Shown here: positions 47,061-57,192 of the stretch, piece by piece | Position numbering within the stretch: position 1 is the stretch's first letter | Layout: every line of letters starts with the position of its first letter | From: Laspinema palackyanum D2a | GTDB lineage: Bacteria; Cyanobacteriota; Cyanobacteriia; Cyanobacteriales; Laspinemataceae | Assembly (NCBI GenBank): GCA_025370845.1 | Contig: JAMXFF010000001.1 | Coordinates: 300,838 to 364,837, forward strand | Length of the DNA stretch: 64,000 bases | Direction: 5' to 3' | Translations under genes and position numbers: made by a program | Notes under the pieces: generated by a model | Told to the model about the DNA's origin: nothing | The model's input: the letters and a program-made list of their open reading frames with translations, nothing else | The model's database searches: none

Positions 47061-47357
47061 ATGTCAGGGTATGTCCGCCTAAGTTTGAAAGATAACTCTC
47101 AAGTTGAGTTGCGACAGAGGAGATGTCCAATCAATCAGGAAGTCACCACGCACATCAACTTAATTAACTTGGCGCTGTCTCTCGTTGTCCAGAAGTCGGG
47201 CGAGATAGTCTTGGAATTACTGCTTAAGAAACTTTGGCAGTGGGTGCTTAGAGATGAGAATCTAAAGCGGCTGTCTACTGCTATCAAACTCAAGATTCTG
47301 GTGCTTTATCTCGACTGGCTCCTGCACAAGTCGGAACCTGGAGAATGGGAGGAGTAA
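47061..47357 (+). CDS. Hypothetical protein
   Basis: The frame encodes 98 residues with a mostly hydrophobic-helical middle (LINLALSLVVQKSGEIVLELLLKK-like) and an acidic end (SEPGEWEE). No family is recognised. It is divergent from the AlbA_2 gene, 63 bp away, and is followed by a clear terminator, which supports it as expressed. No ribosome binding site is obvious. Confidence 0.4.
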   Translation: MSGYVRLSLKDNSQVELRQRRCPINQEVTTHINLINLALSLVVQKSGEIVLELLLKKLWQWVLRDENLKRLSTAIKLKILVLYLDWLLHKSEPGEWEE

Positions 47358-47373
47358 AATTGGCTACTCCATA

Positions 47374-47423
47374 GATAAAACCCGCGTTGAGATTTCGATG
47401 AACTCAAATGCGCGGGTTTTATC
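47374..47423. terminator. Bidirectional terminator between the gene ending 47357 and purM
   Basis: The arms GATAAAACCCGCG (47374-47386) and CGCGGGTTTTATC (47411-47423) are perfectly complementary, with inner TTGAG/CTCAA pairing. The TTTTAT and AAAAT flanks suit termination in both directions. Confidence 0.8.
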
Positions 47424-47429
47424 TAGCCT

Positions 47430-48464
47430 TTAAGCCTCTGCCTCTGGAATTCCTATCAATTCGCCATTTCCTTCAATGACTTCACCGATTTTATAGGCTG
47501 AAATTGCCTGAGATTCAAACCATTGAATGGTTTTTTCGGCTTGATTGGCTGGGATAACCACTACATAACCGATGCCCATGTTAAAGGTATTAAACATTTC
47601 GGGCAAGGTGACATTCCCGACTTCAGCTAACCAGTTGAAAATGGGCAGAATCGGCCAACTGTTGGGGTCAATTTGGATGGATAATCCTTCCGGTAAACAA
47701 CGGGGGAGATTTTCTGGTAATCCACCTCCGGTAATATGCGCCATGCCGTGAATTTCTATTCCGGCTTTTCGGGCTTCTAAGACGGGTTTAACGTAGAGTT
47801 GGGTGGGGGTGAGCAAGACTTCGCCAACGGATGCGGGGAGGGTTTCCGGTTTGTCCTGCCAATCGATGTTGCAGTCGCTCACAATCTTTCTAACTAGGCT
47901 AAATCCATTACTATGCACTCCGGAACTGGCCAGCCCGATCGCCACATCTCCCACTTGGATTTGCTGACCCGTGAGTAGTTCGCTTTTTTCCACGACTCCC
48001 ACACAAAACCCCGCTAAATCATATTCCCCCGGTTGATAAAATCCGGGCATTTCTGCGGTTTCTCCCCCTAACAGGGCACAACCGGATTGTTTACATCCGT
48101 CGGTAATTCCCTGGACTACATTCGCCAGTTGTTCTTGATTCAGTTTTCCCGTGGCTAAATAATCTAAAAAGAACAAAGGTTCGGCACCGGATGTTAGAAC
48201 ATCATTCACACACATTGCTACTAAGTCAATCCCAACGGTATCGTGGCGATCGAGCAACATGGCGAGTTTGAGTTTCGTTCCCACCCCATCGGTCCCGGAG
48301 ACGAGGATGGGTTGCCGATATCCGGTGGGTAACTCGAAATAACCGCTAAATCCACCAATCCCACCGAGGACTTCCGGTCGATGGGTCCCTGTAACCATAT
48401 TCCGAATTTTCTGGACAAAGGCTCGACCCGCCTCAACATCCACGCCTGCTTCTCGATAATCCAT
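47430..48464 (-). CDS. purM: Phosphoribosylformylglycinamidine cyclo-ligase (AIR synthetase)
   Basis: PurM closes the imidazole ring in purine synthesis, using ATP. It has 344 residues, full length. Signature stretches are [14 protein letters not shown] near residue 58, [47 protein letters not shown] and [18 protein letters not shown]. It is alone on its strand and shares a bidirectional terminator with the convergent small gene. Confidence 0.96.
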   Translation of the reverse strand: MDYREAGVDVEAGRAFVQKIRNMVTGTHRPEVLGGIGGFSGYFELPTGYRQPILVSGTDGVGTKLKLAMLLDRHDTVGIDLVAMCVNDVLTSGAEPLFFLDYLATGKLNQEQLANVVQGITDGCKQSGCALLGGETAEMPGFYQPGEYDLAGFCVGVVEKSELLTGQQIQVGDVAIGLASSGVHSNGFSLVRKIVSDCNIDWQDKPETLPASVGEVLLTPTQLYVKPVLEARKAGIEIHGMAHITGGGLPENLPRCLPEGLSIQIDPNSWPILPIFNWLAEVGNVTLPEMFNTFNMGIGYVVVIPANQAEKTIQWFESQAISAYKIGEVIEGNGELIGIPEAEA

Positions 48465-48577
48465 GTATCAACCCATCTGAACGGCTATTTCCACCTTGGC
48501 TATTTTACAGGGGAGGTAGGACCAATGGATCGCGGGAGGCAGGATGTTTTTACCCAATCCCGTTGTCAAAGTCTATC

Positions 48578-48734
48578 AAAACCCACAGGCTGAAGCCTGG
48601 GGCTATACGGACAAAGCCCGCCTGCGCGGGCTAAAAGCGACAACCTACTTTGAACAACCGGATTTGCTATTACTCTTCAGCCTGCGGAGGCAGGCTTCGT
48701 CCGTATAGCCCCAGGCTTCAGCCTGTGGGTTTTT
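48578..48734. repeat. Palindromic element of family 2, complete with both arms
   Basis: The arms of about 40-50 bp (from AAAACCCACAGGCTGAAGCC at the left, with the complement ending GCCTGTGGGTTTT) enclose about 60 bp. Each arm carries the GGCTATACGGACRAAGCC core shared with 106-160 and 532-581. It is non-coding and MITE-like in layout. The rest of the 48465-49081 gap shows no gene; TAAAGTTTTRATAA occurs at about 48776 and 48866. Confidence 0.7.
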
Positions 48735-49081
48735 GCGTGGCGATTGAGCAAAGCGCAAATTTTGCCCCGTGAATGTAAAGTTTTGATAAAGTATTCTTTC
48801 CCGCAGATAAATCCGCAACCCTGATTCTATCTAGGTTTAAGTAAAATAGCCCCAGTTTGGCAATTGTAAAGTTTTAATAAGGTTACACTGTTTTAATCGC
48901 CCATACCGATCCCGAAGCCCAAACCTTCGTGATACTCTGTTGCAGTTCAACACACCAAACCGAAAACGTATCGACTATGAGATAGGGTTGCTCAAGCCCC
49001 AAGGAAGGGGCTGCATTGGGTCTATCCCAGGGCCTAACCCCACTCATGATTGTTCTTTATCAGTTCCTCACAGCAAAATAT

Positions 49082-50122
49082 ATGAAGCAAAGATTTTGGT
49101 GGACAACGGTTGTGCTGCTTACGACCGCCTGCGGGACAACCTCAACCAGTCATGCTGAACCGAATAGACCCGTCAATTTGAACTCGGATCCAGACCAAAT
49201 TCAGGTCAGTCCTTGGTCCGAAGTCATCACCAAGATTCAACCCCATGAAATCACGGGGAAATCCGCAGCTACCCTCTATGTCCGCAATATTCCCGTCTTG
49301 ACCTTTATCGAGTCTGGGGACATGAGTGGGGATTCCAATGCGGAGACTGAGATGGGGTCCGCAGGAACGGGAGTGAAGGGAAAGGGATTGAAGGGGTTAA
49401 GCCGTTTGGGTTCCAAAGCGATCGCCCAGAGTCCGATTCAGGCCCAGAATCCCAGGGATCCCGTATCAAGAGCAGAGGCGATCGCCGTCAGCCTGAATCA
49501 ACTGAGAAACAGTCCCGCTACACCGGAAATTACCCTCGAATGGAATGGGGAATTGGACGAGGAAGGATACCCCATCCGAGACGAATATCTGATTAAAGTT
49601 AATGGCATGGATCTCGTGGCGATCGACGAGCAAACGCGCCTACCAGACACCACCAACGACCTAGCACAAGATGCGATTCAGGCCACCAACCGACTCCGAC
49701 GCCTGATTGCCAGCGCACCTGCGATCGCCGAAATTGTCAATCGCCCCCAACCCAGACCCGAACCGGAACCGCCAACGCTACAAGCTGTCACCCCGGAATA
49801 TCTTCAATACCAAATCAACGGGATGGCTTCTTGGTATGGCCCAGGATTTCATGGTCGAACGAGTGCCAGTGGGGAAATCTTTGACGAAAATGCTTTGACT
49901 GCGGCCCATCTGTATTTGCCCTTTGGGACCCAAGTCCGGGTCACTAATCTGGATAATGGGAACTCTGTGGTGGTTAGAATTAACGATCGCGGGCCTTATA
50001 CCGGAGGACGCATTATCGACGTTTCAGCCGCAGCCGCCCGGAATCTGGGCATGATCAATAGTGGCGTTGCACAGGTGCGTCTGGAGATTTTAGGGTCCTC
50101 CGCCACCTCATCTGCCGAGTAA
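49082..50122 (+). CDS. rlpA: RlpA-type septal ring lytic transglycosylase
   Basis: RlpA proteins cut denuded glycan strands at septa. This envelope protein of about 346 residues has a signal peptide ([18 protein letters not shown], possibly a lipoprotein signal with the Cys near 18), a long non-conserved region and a C-terminal double-psi beta-barrel (about 245-340): [54 protein letters not shown]. His in FHGR and Asp in NDRGP fit the RlpA active-site pattern. It lacks a SPOR domain. The frame extends to 49016 from a TTG, but ATG 49082 gives the signal peptide. Confidence 0.88.
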   Translation: MKQRFWWTTVVLLTTACGTTSTSHAEPNRPVNLNSDPDQIQVSPWSEVITKIQPHEITGKSAATLYVRNIPVLTFIESGDMSGDSNAETEMGSAGTGVKGKGLKGLSRLGSKAIAQSPIQAQNPRDPVSRAEAIAVSLNQLRNSPATPEITLEWNGELDEEGYPIRDEYLIKVNGMDLVAIDEQTRLPDTTNDLAQDAIQATNRLRRLIASAPAIAEIVNRPQPRPEPEPPTLQAVTPEYLQYQINGMASWYGPGFHGRTSASGEIFDENALTAAHLYLPFGTQVRVTNLDNGNSVVVRINDRGPYTGGRIIDVSAAAARNLGMINSGVAQVRLEILGSSATSSAE

Positions 50123-50135
50123 TCGGGAGTTGGTA

Positions 50136-50460
50136 CCCCTTACAACAGTAAGGTTTTTACGCTCAAGGGGATTTGCCTCACATTTAAAAATACTTCCGGT
50201 CCCCTCCCCTTGGCAAGGGGAGGGTTAGGGTGGGGTCCTCTTGACGCGCTTAAGCACGTCAAGAGGAATTGGATGGAGGGTGTTGGCAGTGATATGGCTT
50301 TGCCACCTCACGAAGAAAAAGGTTGGACCAGACTCTATACAGGCGCTTAAACGGTTAAGAATGGGTGACGTGGCGGTAAGCGGAGCTATCCCGTAGGGAA
50401 TCGCCCAAGAAGAACCCCACCCTAACCCTCCCCTTGCTAAGGGGAGGGGACCGGAGTTTT
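50136..50460. mobile_element. MITE-like repeat, copy C
   Basis: The left arm is 50136-50238 and the right arm 50414-50460 (shorter). The interior shares with copy A the CGCTTAAGCACGTCAAGAGG block, TTGGACCAGACTCTATACAG and TGGCGGTAAGCGGAGCTATC. It lies between rlpA and panC-cmk, and its right end is less than 90 bp from the latter's start. Confidence 0.7.
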
Positions 50461-50545
50461 TTTGTGAAAAATTCATCCCTCCTGACTTCCGCCTGTATCC
50501 TTTCCTGGGATAAACTACTCTGCAAAGAGTATATTTGGTCAGGAT

Positions 50546-52141
50546 TTGGGGGTTGTGGTGCGCCTGTTTACAACGGTTGTTGCGTTGCGCTGTTACTTAG
50601 AACTACAGTCTCAGGGTCAGACTGTGGGTTTGGTTCCGACGATGGGAGCCTTACACGCGGGGCATTTGAGTTTAATTCAACGGGCTAGGGCGACCAATGA
50701 TATTGTTGTCGTTAGTATTTTTGTCAATCCGCTGCAATTTGGTCCGAATGAGGATTTGCAGCGATATCCTCGGAGGTTAGAGCGCGATCGCCTCCTGTGT
50801 GAACAAGCGGGTGTGGATGTCATCTTTGCGCCAACTCCGGAGGAAATGGGAATTGGGGAAGGGACAGAGCATTCTGTAACTCAGGTGGTCCCTCCGGAGT
50901 CGATGATGTCCGGGTTATGTGGCCGATCGCGTCCTGGTCACTTTCAGGGGGTCGCGACTATTGTGACCAAACTCTTCAATGTAGTACAACCGGACCGGGC
51001 TTATTTTGGGCGAAAGGATGCCCAGCAACTGGCGATTTTACAGCGGATGGTTCGGGATTTGAACCTGCCGGTGGAAATTGTCCCCTGTGAGATTGTTCGA
51101 GAACCTTCGGGATTGGCCATGAGTTCGCGAAATCAGTATCTCAGCGAGGAAGAAAAAGCTTGTGCAGCAGTGCTGTATCGTAGTTTACAAAATGCTCAAA
51201 AAGTTTTTCTCCGGGGTGAGGTAACTCGTCAGGGTATAATTGCTGCGGTTCAAGCCGAATTGGGCCTAGAACCGGACGTTAACCTAGAGTATTGTGAATT
51301 GGTAGAACCGACAAGTCTTGAACCGATTGAACAGATAGAAACTGCGGGATTAGTGGCGATCGCCGCGAAGATTGGCAACACCCGCTTAATTGATAATATT
51401 ATCCTGAAAGACCGGAAACCAATTGTAGCCATAGACGGTCCTGCCGGTGCCGGGAAATCGACTGTCGCCCGTCGCGTGGCGAAACAACTGGGATTGATGT
51501 ATTTAGATACAGGGGCGATGTATCGGGCGATTACTTGGTTGGTTCAGGAAAAAGGGATTGCTTTTGACGATGAACCGGCGATCGCAGAAGTGGTTAGTCG
51601 GGCCAAAATTGAGTTTATTCAAACCAGTGAAGACCCGGCAATTCCGACCCAAGTTTGGGTAGATGGATCTAACGTAACGGAGGCAATTAGAACTCAAGCG
51701 GTTACAGCTAATGTTTCCCAAGTTTCTAGCTTGAAAAGCGTGCGACTTCATTTAGTCAAGCAGCAGCAGCAGTTTGGAGAACGGGGTGGAATCGTGGCAG
51801 AAGGGCGAGATATTGGCACTCATGTTTTCCCGGATGCGGAGTTAAAAATCTTTTTAACCGCTTCGGTGGGGGAACGGGCGCGGCGACGTCAACAAGACCT
51901 GACAAATGTAGGGGAAGAAGGGATTACCCTAGAACAGCTTGCCGACCAAATTGCCCTGCGCGATCGCCTAGATAGCACACGCAAAATTTCCCCCTTGACA
52001 AAAGCAGCGAATGCGATTGAAATTGATACAGACCATCGGACTATCGATGAAGTTATCGGTCAAATCGTCAAACATTATGCAAGAATCGTCAGCACTAAAT
52101 TTGAAGAATCAGCAGAAGGAATTGGCAGAATAATGGAATAA
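50546..52141 (+). CDS. panC-cmk: Bifunctional pantoate-beta-alanine ligase / cytidylate kinase
   Basis: This fused enzyme of 531 residues is characteristic of cyanobacteria. Residues 1-285 are PanC, which makes pantothenate from pantoate and beta-alanine: VPTMGALHAGHLSLI near 30-45, FGRKDAQQLAIL and AMSSRNQYLS. Residues 290-520 are CMP/dCMP kinase: the P-loop IDGPAGAGKSTVARRV near 293-308, LDTGAMYRA and EGRDIGTHVFPDAELK. The frame starts at TTG 50546, but the GTG at 50555 or 50558, preceded by GGGGG, is at least as likely. Confidence 0.93.
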   Translation: MGVVVRLFTTVVALRCYLELQSQGQTVGLVPTMGALHAGHLSLIQRARATNDIVVVSIFVNPLQFGPNEDLQRYPRRLERDRLLCEQAGVDVIFAPTPEEMGIGEGTEHSVTQVVPPESMMSGLCGRSRPGHFQGVATIVTKLFNVVQPDRAYFGRKDAQQLAILQRMVRDLNLPVEIVPCEIVREPSGLAMSSRNQYLSEEEKACAAVLYRSLQNAQKVFLRGEVTRQGIIAAVQAELGLEPDVNLEYCELVEPTSLEPIEQIETAGLVAIAAKIGNTRLIDNIILKDRKPIVAIDGPAGAGKSTVARRVAKQLGLMYLDTGAMYRAITWLVQEKGIAFDDEPAIAEVVSRAKIEFIQTSEDPAIPTQVWVDGSNVTEAIRTQAVTANVSQVSSLKSVRLHLVKQQQQFGERGGIVAEGRDIGTHVFPDAELKIFLTASVGERARRRQQDLTNVGEEGITLEQLADQIALRDRLDSTRKISPLTKAANAIEIDTDHRTIDEVIGQIVKHYARIVSTKFEESAEGIGRIME

Positions 52142-52582
52142 CGTCTAAGAAATTGGAGAAGCTCACTCCTGAGCATTTTTCTAGGTTTGGGGTGGGTGAA
52201 GAACCCTGATTTTTTGGAGAAAAGGGTTGAGTAGGAAGTATTTTCCTGGCTCAACCCACCGACTGCTGAGTGACCCTGAATTAATGTTTTGGGCTAGGTC
52301 AATCCCAGACAACGAATTAAATCGGTTTTGTTGATTTAGCCCGGTCTAAATAATTGTGACGGGACCATTAATCCTATTGTCAGACGGCTGCCCGAGGTGG
52401 TATAGCACTCTAATAAAGTCAGGAGTGAACGACCGGGCATATTATCCGCAAGTTATTAGGGAAGCAAAATTTTTTAGCTGAGTTTCTTTCTCAATCAGGG
52501 TGAAGGAAAACGTTAAAATTTTGACGGTAAATCTACTAAAGCATCACGATATAATTCGCCAAATACGGCGGGAGAAATAAGC
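52142..52582. other. Intergenic region, 440 bp
   Basis: No gene or convincing RNA is seen. The minus-strand frame at 52513-52815 is a shadow of the deacetylase gene. Confidence 0.4.
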
Positions 52583-53533
52583 GTGGACGAACTGAATCCC
52601 TTTTTTTCAAAATCGATGGTGTTACTGGCAGCAATCACTGCGATTAGTACGATTATTATCGGCACATTTCTGCCGACCCTGATATTATCTGGAGGAATCG
52701 TCGAAGCCAACAGCAATTCCCCAGAGATCGTATTAGCATCTCTCGGGGTCCAAGAAGCGATGACAGTTCGACTGGAGGGGTTTACCAAAGCGATCGCCCA
52801 AAAGCAAACTGACAAGGAAAAACGCTTTACCTTTGCCGTTACCCCTGAGTTTCAAGGGAAAACATTGTATGAGGTAGCCTTAGATGAGAGTGAAAAGGCG
52901 ATCGCCCTAACTTTTGATGATGGTCCTTGGCCGATTTATACCGAACAAGTCCTCGATATTCTCAAAGAACAGGACATTAAAGCTACCTTCTTTTTAATTG
53001 GCCAACACTTAAAACACCATCCAGCAATTGCCCAAAAAGTAGTCGAAGCCGGTCATGCCTTGGGTAACCACACTTGGAGTCATCACTATCATAATGTCCC
53101 GCGAGAAATAGCCGCCCAAGAAATCGAAGATACAAATGCGCTAATCTATGAAACAACCGGATTTAAAACCCATTGGTTTCGGCCTCCCGGAGGGGTACTC
53201 ACCAACGGATTGAATGACTACGCCCATAGTCAAAATTATGCCGTTGCCATGTGGTCTTCCGATGCCCGGGAGTCTTTCTTTTCGAGTTCCGGAGCATTAG
53301 TGAACAACGTTCTCAATAGTGCTAAACCTGGGGGAATTGTCCTGTTACATGATGGCGGTGGCGATCGCACCGCCACGGTGCAAGCTTTACCCATTATTAT
53401 TACTAAACTCAAAGAACGGGGATATAAATTTGTCACCTTACCCGAACTATTAGAACTTTACGAACAGCACCAGCAAACAACTATTGCTGAAAATGCTCCC
53501 AATCCGACTCCGGTCCCGGACGGGATTGATTAG
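52583..53533 (+). CDS. Polysaccharide deacetylase (NodB homology domain), membrane-anchored
   Basis: This protein of 316 residues has a TM helix or signal (about 13-37) and a NodB-type CE4 domain (about 105-295). Motif 1 is LTFDDGPW near 113-119, the metal-binding motif 2 is HTWSHH near 157-162, motif 3 is FRPPGG, and the catalytic His lies in VLLHDGGG. Members remove acetyl groups from peptidoglycan or exopolysaccharide; which one cannot be told. The start is GTG 52583, with GGGAGA eight bases upstream. Confidence 0.88.
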   Translation: MDELNPFFSKSMVLLAAITAISTIIIGTFLPTLILSGGIVEANSNSPEIVLASLGVQEAMTVRLEGFTKAIAQKQTDKEKRFTFAVTPEFQGKTLYEVALDESEKAIALTFDDGPWPIYTEQVLDILKEQDIKATFFLIGQHLKHHPAIAQKVVEAGHALGNHTWSHHYHNVPREIAAQEIEDTNALIYETTGFKTHWFRPPGGVLTNGLNDYAHSQNYAVAMWSSDARESFFSSSGALVNNVLNSAKPGGIVLLHDGGGDRTATVQALPIIITKLKERGYKFVTLPELLELYEQHQQTTIAENAPNPTPVPDGID

Positions 53534-53543
53534 ACTGTTATCC

Positions 53544-53582
53544 AATAGGTGAGATTTTTTGCTGGGGAAAAACTCACCTATT
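53544..53582. terminator. Bidirectional terminator between convergent genes
   Basis: The perfect arms AATAGGTGAG (53544-53553) and CTCACCTATT (53573-53582), with inner ATTTTTT/AAAAACT pairing, lie between the deacetylase stop and the WD40 gene stop. Confidence 0.75.
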
Positions 53583-53583
53583 T

Positions 53584-56500
53584 TCACCGATTTGGGCTGA
53601 ATTGGCGAGTACAGAGTTTCGCCTCATCTGCGGGAACCGATGGATTAGTCTTTAAATAATTTCGGACCCAATTACAAGCATAAGTCAGAGGGTCAAGATT
53701 GAGGAGGCGATCGAGATGCCAAAAGGTCATCACTTGTTCATCCGCGACCGAGGCTAAAATAGGCAGTGTCGGATGAAAAGCCACCGCCCGAACTCCCGCC
53801 TGATGACCTGTCAAAGTCCTGAGTAAAACCCCCTCTCGGCTCCAAATTTTAATCGTTTCATCAATACTACTGGTAGCAATTAAAGACCCATCTGGACTAA
53901 AATCAATACCCCACACTGCTGCGGTATGTCCGGTCAAAGTTTTGATTAATGTTCCATCTTTCCGCCAGAGTTTAGCGGTCATATCGCCACTCCCCGAAGC
54001 AATCATTTCCCCATCGGGACTAAAGGTCACTTTCCAAACCGCCGCATCATGACCGTTCAGAGTTTTTAAAAGTTGACCGGATGGGTTCCAGAGTCGAATG
54101 GTGGAATCGTTACTCCCTGATGCCAAAAGTTGACCATCGGGACTAAATTCAACGCTCCAAGTGGGGGCGGTATGTCCCGTTAACGGTTTTATAAAACCCT
54201 GTTTGCGACTCCACAACCAAATGACTCCATTGGCATCTCCCGCAGCAAGTCTTTCACCGTTAAAGTCCCAATCAACGGATAATAAGGCAGCATTTGCATC
54301 ATCAAAACTCTGTAAAAGTGTTCCATCCAGTTTCCAGATTTTGAGGGTTTTATCTTCGCTAACTGATGCGATTATTTCCTGGGTTGGATGAAAATCAATG
54401 TTGACAACAGCAGCGGTGTGACCTTCTACTGTTCTTAACTTTGTCCCATCGAGTTGCCAAAGATGGAAGGTTTTATCACTACCCGATGTACCAATTACCT
54501 TGCCATCGGCACTTAATGATAATCCCCGCACTAACCCATTTAAGGCATATAACTGTTGTTGAAAAATGCTGCGAGTTTTCCAAAGAATTGCCACATTATC
54601 TGCACCGGCTGAGGCAATTTCCTCGCCATCGGGACTAAATGCCATCCCCCAAATTGCTGCATCATGACCTTGCAGGGTGGAAATTAACGTGCCATCCCGT
54701 TTCCAAAGTTTCAGAGTTTTATCCCAGCTTACCGAGGCTAAAATGCTGCTGTCTGGGCTAAATCTTAGTTCTTTAACCGTGGCATCATGGCCTTTTACTG
54801 TATGGAGGAGGGTTCCTTCTCGGGTCCAAATATTAATCATGCCATCCACGGTAGCCGATGCCAAGAGGGTATTATCCGGACTAAAGGCGATCGCATAAAT
54901 CGGAGCTGGATGTCCAATTAACTCCCGGAGTCTACTCCCATCTGCATTCCACAATTGGATGGCATTATCAATTTTTCCCGCTGCCACAGTTTGTCCATCA
55001 GGACTAAATGCAACTGCCCGAATTCCGGTGGTTTCGCCTTGAAATCGAGTGACTAATTCACCTTGAGAATTCCAGGCTTCTACGATACTATCAGACCCCC
55101 CAGAAATCACCTGCTCACCATCAGGACTAAAGTCAAGACTCCAAATCCCTGAAGTATTCGCCTGAACTGAACTTAATAATGTCCCATCTCGCTTCCAAAA
55201 TTTAACCCTTTTATCATCTCCAGATGAGGCTATAAATTCTCCATTGGGACTAAATTTAACTGTTCTAACCACCGCTTGATGTCCCGTTAAGGTGTGAAGA
55301 AGTTTGCCATCTCGTTGCCAGATTTTGAGAGTTCCATCAACCCCGGCAGTCACAATTTCCTGACCATCGGGACTATAATCCACGGCTAAAACGGCTGCTG
55401 TATGACCATTGAGCCGATTAGATTCCTGAATGCTTAAAATAACTTGCCAAAGCGCCGCATTCATGCTATTTGCCAGTTCTGGAGCAAGATTTTTAAACTG
55501 TTCTGAGCGCTCTTTTCCTTTGATAGCTTGGAGCAAAGCGTTGAAACTTTTGTTAGAGGCAAACAACGCTTCTGATGATAAAGTAATTGCTTGAAGTTCG
55601 CTTAGAGCGGTTTGTTGATATTGGTGATAAGCCAAAACGCCCAAACTGCTGGCAACTATCATGGCAATGCTGACAACTCCTAAAAGGAGATTTTGTCGCT
55701 TTAAGTGGCGCTGTTCTAATTGGAGTCGCGCTTCTACTTCTTTGAGTCGTTCCGCTTCTAAAGTTCTGTGAGTTTCCTCCCGGTCTAATTCTTGAGAAGC
55801 GGCTAGAAATTGATAATCCAAATTACTCAGACTTTTCCCCTGGGACCAATCGAGAATATCCCGTAAGGCTTTTCCCCGCAATAGCCAGGATTTATCCTGA
55901 TATCCTGAGACAATCCAAGCATCGATCGCCTGGGAATAGGGGCGAAGATTTGCCAGTTGGTTGGCAACCCACTCAAAACTAAAAATTTTCTGATAAATCG
56001 GATTTTTAATCTTGAGAATATCCTCTCGTTTTTCGATTAACCCGGTTAAAATCAGTTCAGTTTGTTCAGGACTGTCATCAGCAGCAATTAGTTCAAATCC
56101 CGAGGATGTCTCACTCTCTTCCGAGTGCAGGAGAATTTTTTGGTAGAGTCCCAGCAACCGTCCGACTCGCTGTCCACTATAAAGTAGGCGATCGCAAATG
56201 GTTTTAAAATGTTCTGGCTCATCATTCCCTTTCCAGTTTTCAATTAAATTTCTCTCCACTAAACTATTAATAAAATCCGGAGTTAATTGAGGGTAATTTT
56301 CCCCGGAGTGTCTGGAAATCATTTGACAGAGCTTTTGAGTCAAAAAAGGTTGACCCCCACTCCAATACAGAATTCGCTTTAAAGCTAATTGGGGATCGGC
56401 AAACTGCTCCGATAAACCTGCTAATAACGGTGAATTTTTTTGAAATACAAATCCCTCTAATTCAATGCCTTTCCCAATATTAAAAGGAGTTCGACTCCCA

Positions 56501-57084
56501 TCGGAAATCAAATCAGCCGGGGTGGCTACGCCAAATAAAGCGAAGGCCAACCGGCTATAATCTTTATTATCGGCGCGTCGGTTATAACAGGCTCGAATTA
56601 GGGCAAAAAAATCATCCGTAGAAAAATTTAAACTGAGAATACTATCAATTTCATCAATAAAAATCACAATGGGTTCATGAACTTGCGCCAGCAGAATCGT
56701 CTCTAAAAAATCGCTTAAGCGATTGACATAAGAACAATGAGCGCGATCGCGCCACCAACTCAACAGATTGACCTCTAGTCGAAACGCCTTAGTCAACAAC
56801 CCCACCATCGACCCATACCACTGTTCTGGGGTGACCTCTTGGGTACCAATGGCGGTTACATCAATTACCCCACAACGAATCCCAATCGATTGTAAGCGAT
56901 GGGTGGTTTGCACCCGCAAACTCGATTTACCCATTTGTCGCGCATTAAACACATAGCAAAATTCCCCTTTTACCAATTCCTGAAATAATGTTTCATCCGC
57001 TTTTCGGCGCACATAAGTGGGAGCATTAAAGGGCAAACTCCCCCCAACTTGATAAGCAAAATCAGAATTTTGGACAACTGGCAT
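53584..57084 (-). CDS. AAA-like (AAA_35) ATPase with a TM segment and 14 WD40 repeats
   Basis: This protein of 1166 residues has an N-terminal AAA-like ATPase domain (about 10-420) with Walker A NARQMGKSSL near 48-57 and Walker B IVIFIDEIDSIL. A coiled coil (about 425-465) and one TM helix (about 468-490) follow, then 14 WD40 units from about residue 553 to 1125. Fourteen units would make two seven-bladed propellers. The ATPase would lie on one side of the membrane and the propellers on the other unless the hydrophobic segment does not span. The family is common in filamentous cyanobacteria and has no proven function. The neighbouring upstream gene carries a second copy of the same ATPase type. 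Confidence 0.9.
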   Translation of the reverse strand: MPVVQNSDFAYQVGGSLPFNAPTYVRRKADETLFQELVKGEFCYVFNARQMGKSSLRVQTTHRLQSIGIRCGVIDVTAIGTQEVTPEQWYGSMVGLLTKAFRLEVNLLSWWRDRAHCSYVNRLSDFLETILLAQVHEPIVIFIDEIDSILSLNFSTDDFFALIRACYNRRADNKDYSRLAFALFGVATPADLISDGSRTPFNIGKGIELEGFVFQKNSPLLAGLSEQFADPQLALKRILYWSGGQPFLTQKLCQMISRHSGENYPQLTPDFINSLVERNLIENWKGNDEPEHFKTICDRLLYSGQRVGRLLGLYQKILLHSEESETSSGFELIAADDSPEQTELILTGLIEKREDILKIKNPIYQKIFSFEWVANQLANLRPYSQAIDAWIVSGYQDKSWLLRGKALRDILDWSQGKSLSNLDYQFLAASQELDREETHRTLEAERLKEVEARLQLEQRHLKRQNLLLGVVSIAMIVASSLGVLAYHQYQQTALSELQAITLSSEALFASNKSFNALLQAIKGKERSEQFKNLAPELANSMNAALWQVILSIQESNRLNGHTAAVLAVDYSPDGQEIVTAGVDGTLKIWQRDGKLLHTLTGHQAVVRTVKFSPNGEFIASSGDDKRVKFWKRDGTLLSSVQANTSGIWSLDFSPDGEQVISGGSDSIVEAWNSQGELVTRFQGETTGIRAVAFSPDGQTVAAGKIDNAIQLWNADGSRLRELIGHPAPIYAIAFSPDNTLLASATVDGMINIWTREGTLLHTVKGHDATVKELRFSPDSSILASVSWDKTLKLWKRDGTLISTLQGHDAAIWGMAFSPDGEEIASAGADNVAILWKTRSIFQQQLYALNGLVRGLSLSADGKVIGTSGSDKTFHLWQLDGTKLRTVEGHTAAVVNIDFHPTQEIIASVSEDKTLKIWKLDGTLLQSFDDANAALLSVDWDFNGERLAAGDANGVIWLWSRKQGFIKPLTGHTAPTWSVEFSPDGQLLASGSNDSTIRLWNPSGQLLKTLNGHDAAVWKVTFSPDGEMIASGSGDMTAKLWRKDGTLIKTLTGHTAAVWGIDFSPDGSLIATSSIDETIKIWSREGVLLRTLTGHQAGVRAVAFHPTLPILASVADEQVMTFWHLDRLLNLDPLTYACNWVRNYLKTNPSVPADEAKLCTRQFSPNR

Positions 57085-57149
57085 GGGCGTATTAACTAAA
57101 AAAATAGCTTGAATTTTTATGGGATTAAGGTAGAAATTTAAATTAAGTA

Positions 57150-57186
57150 GAGAGAAAAGAAAAAGCTTAAAGCTTTCTTTTCTCTC
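57150..57186 (-). terminator. Hairpin terminator between the two AAA-like genes
   Basis: A purine-rich left arm (GAGAGAAAAGAAAAAGCTT) and its pyrimidine complement form a stem with a small bulge. It starts seven bases after the stop of the 57193-58575 gene, so the two ATPase genes are probably not one transcript. Confidence 0.55.
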
Positions 57187-57192
57187 TCGAAA

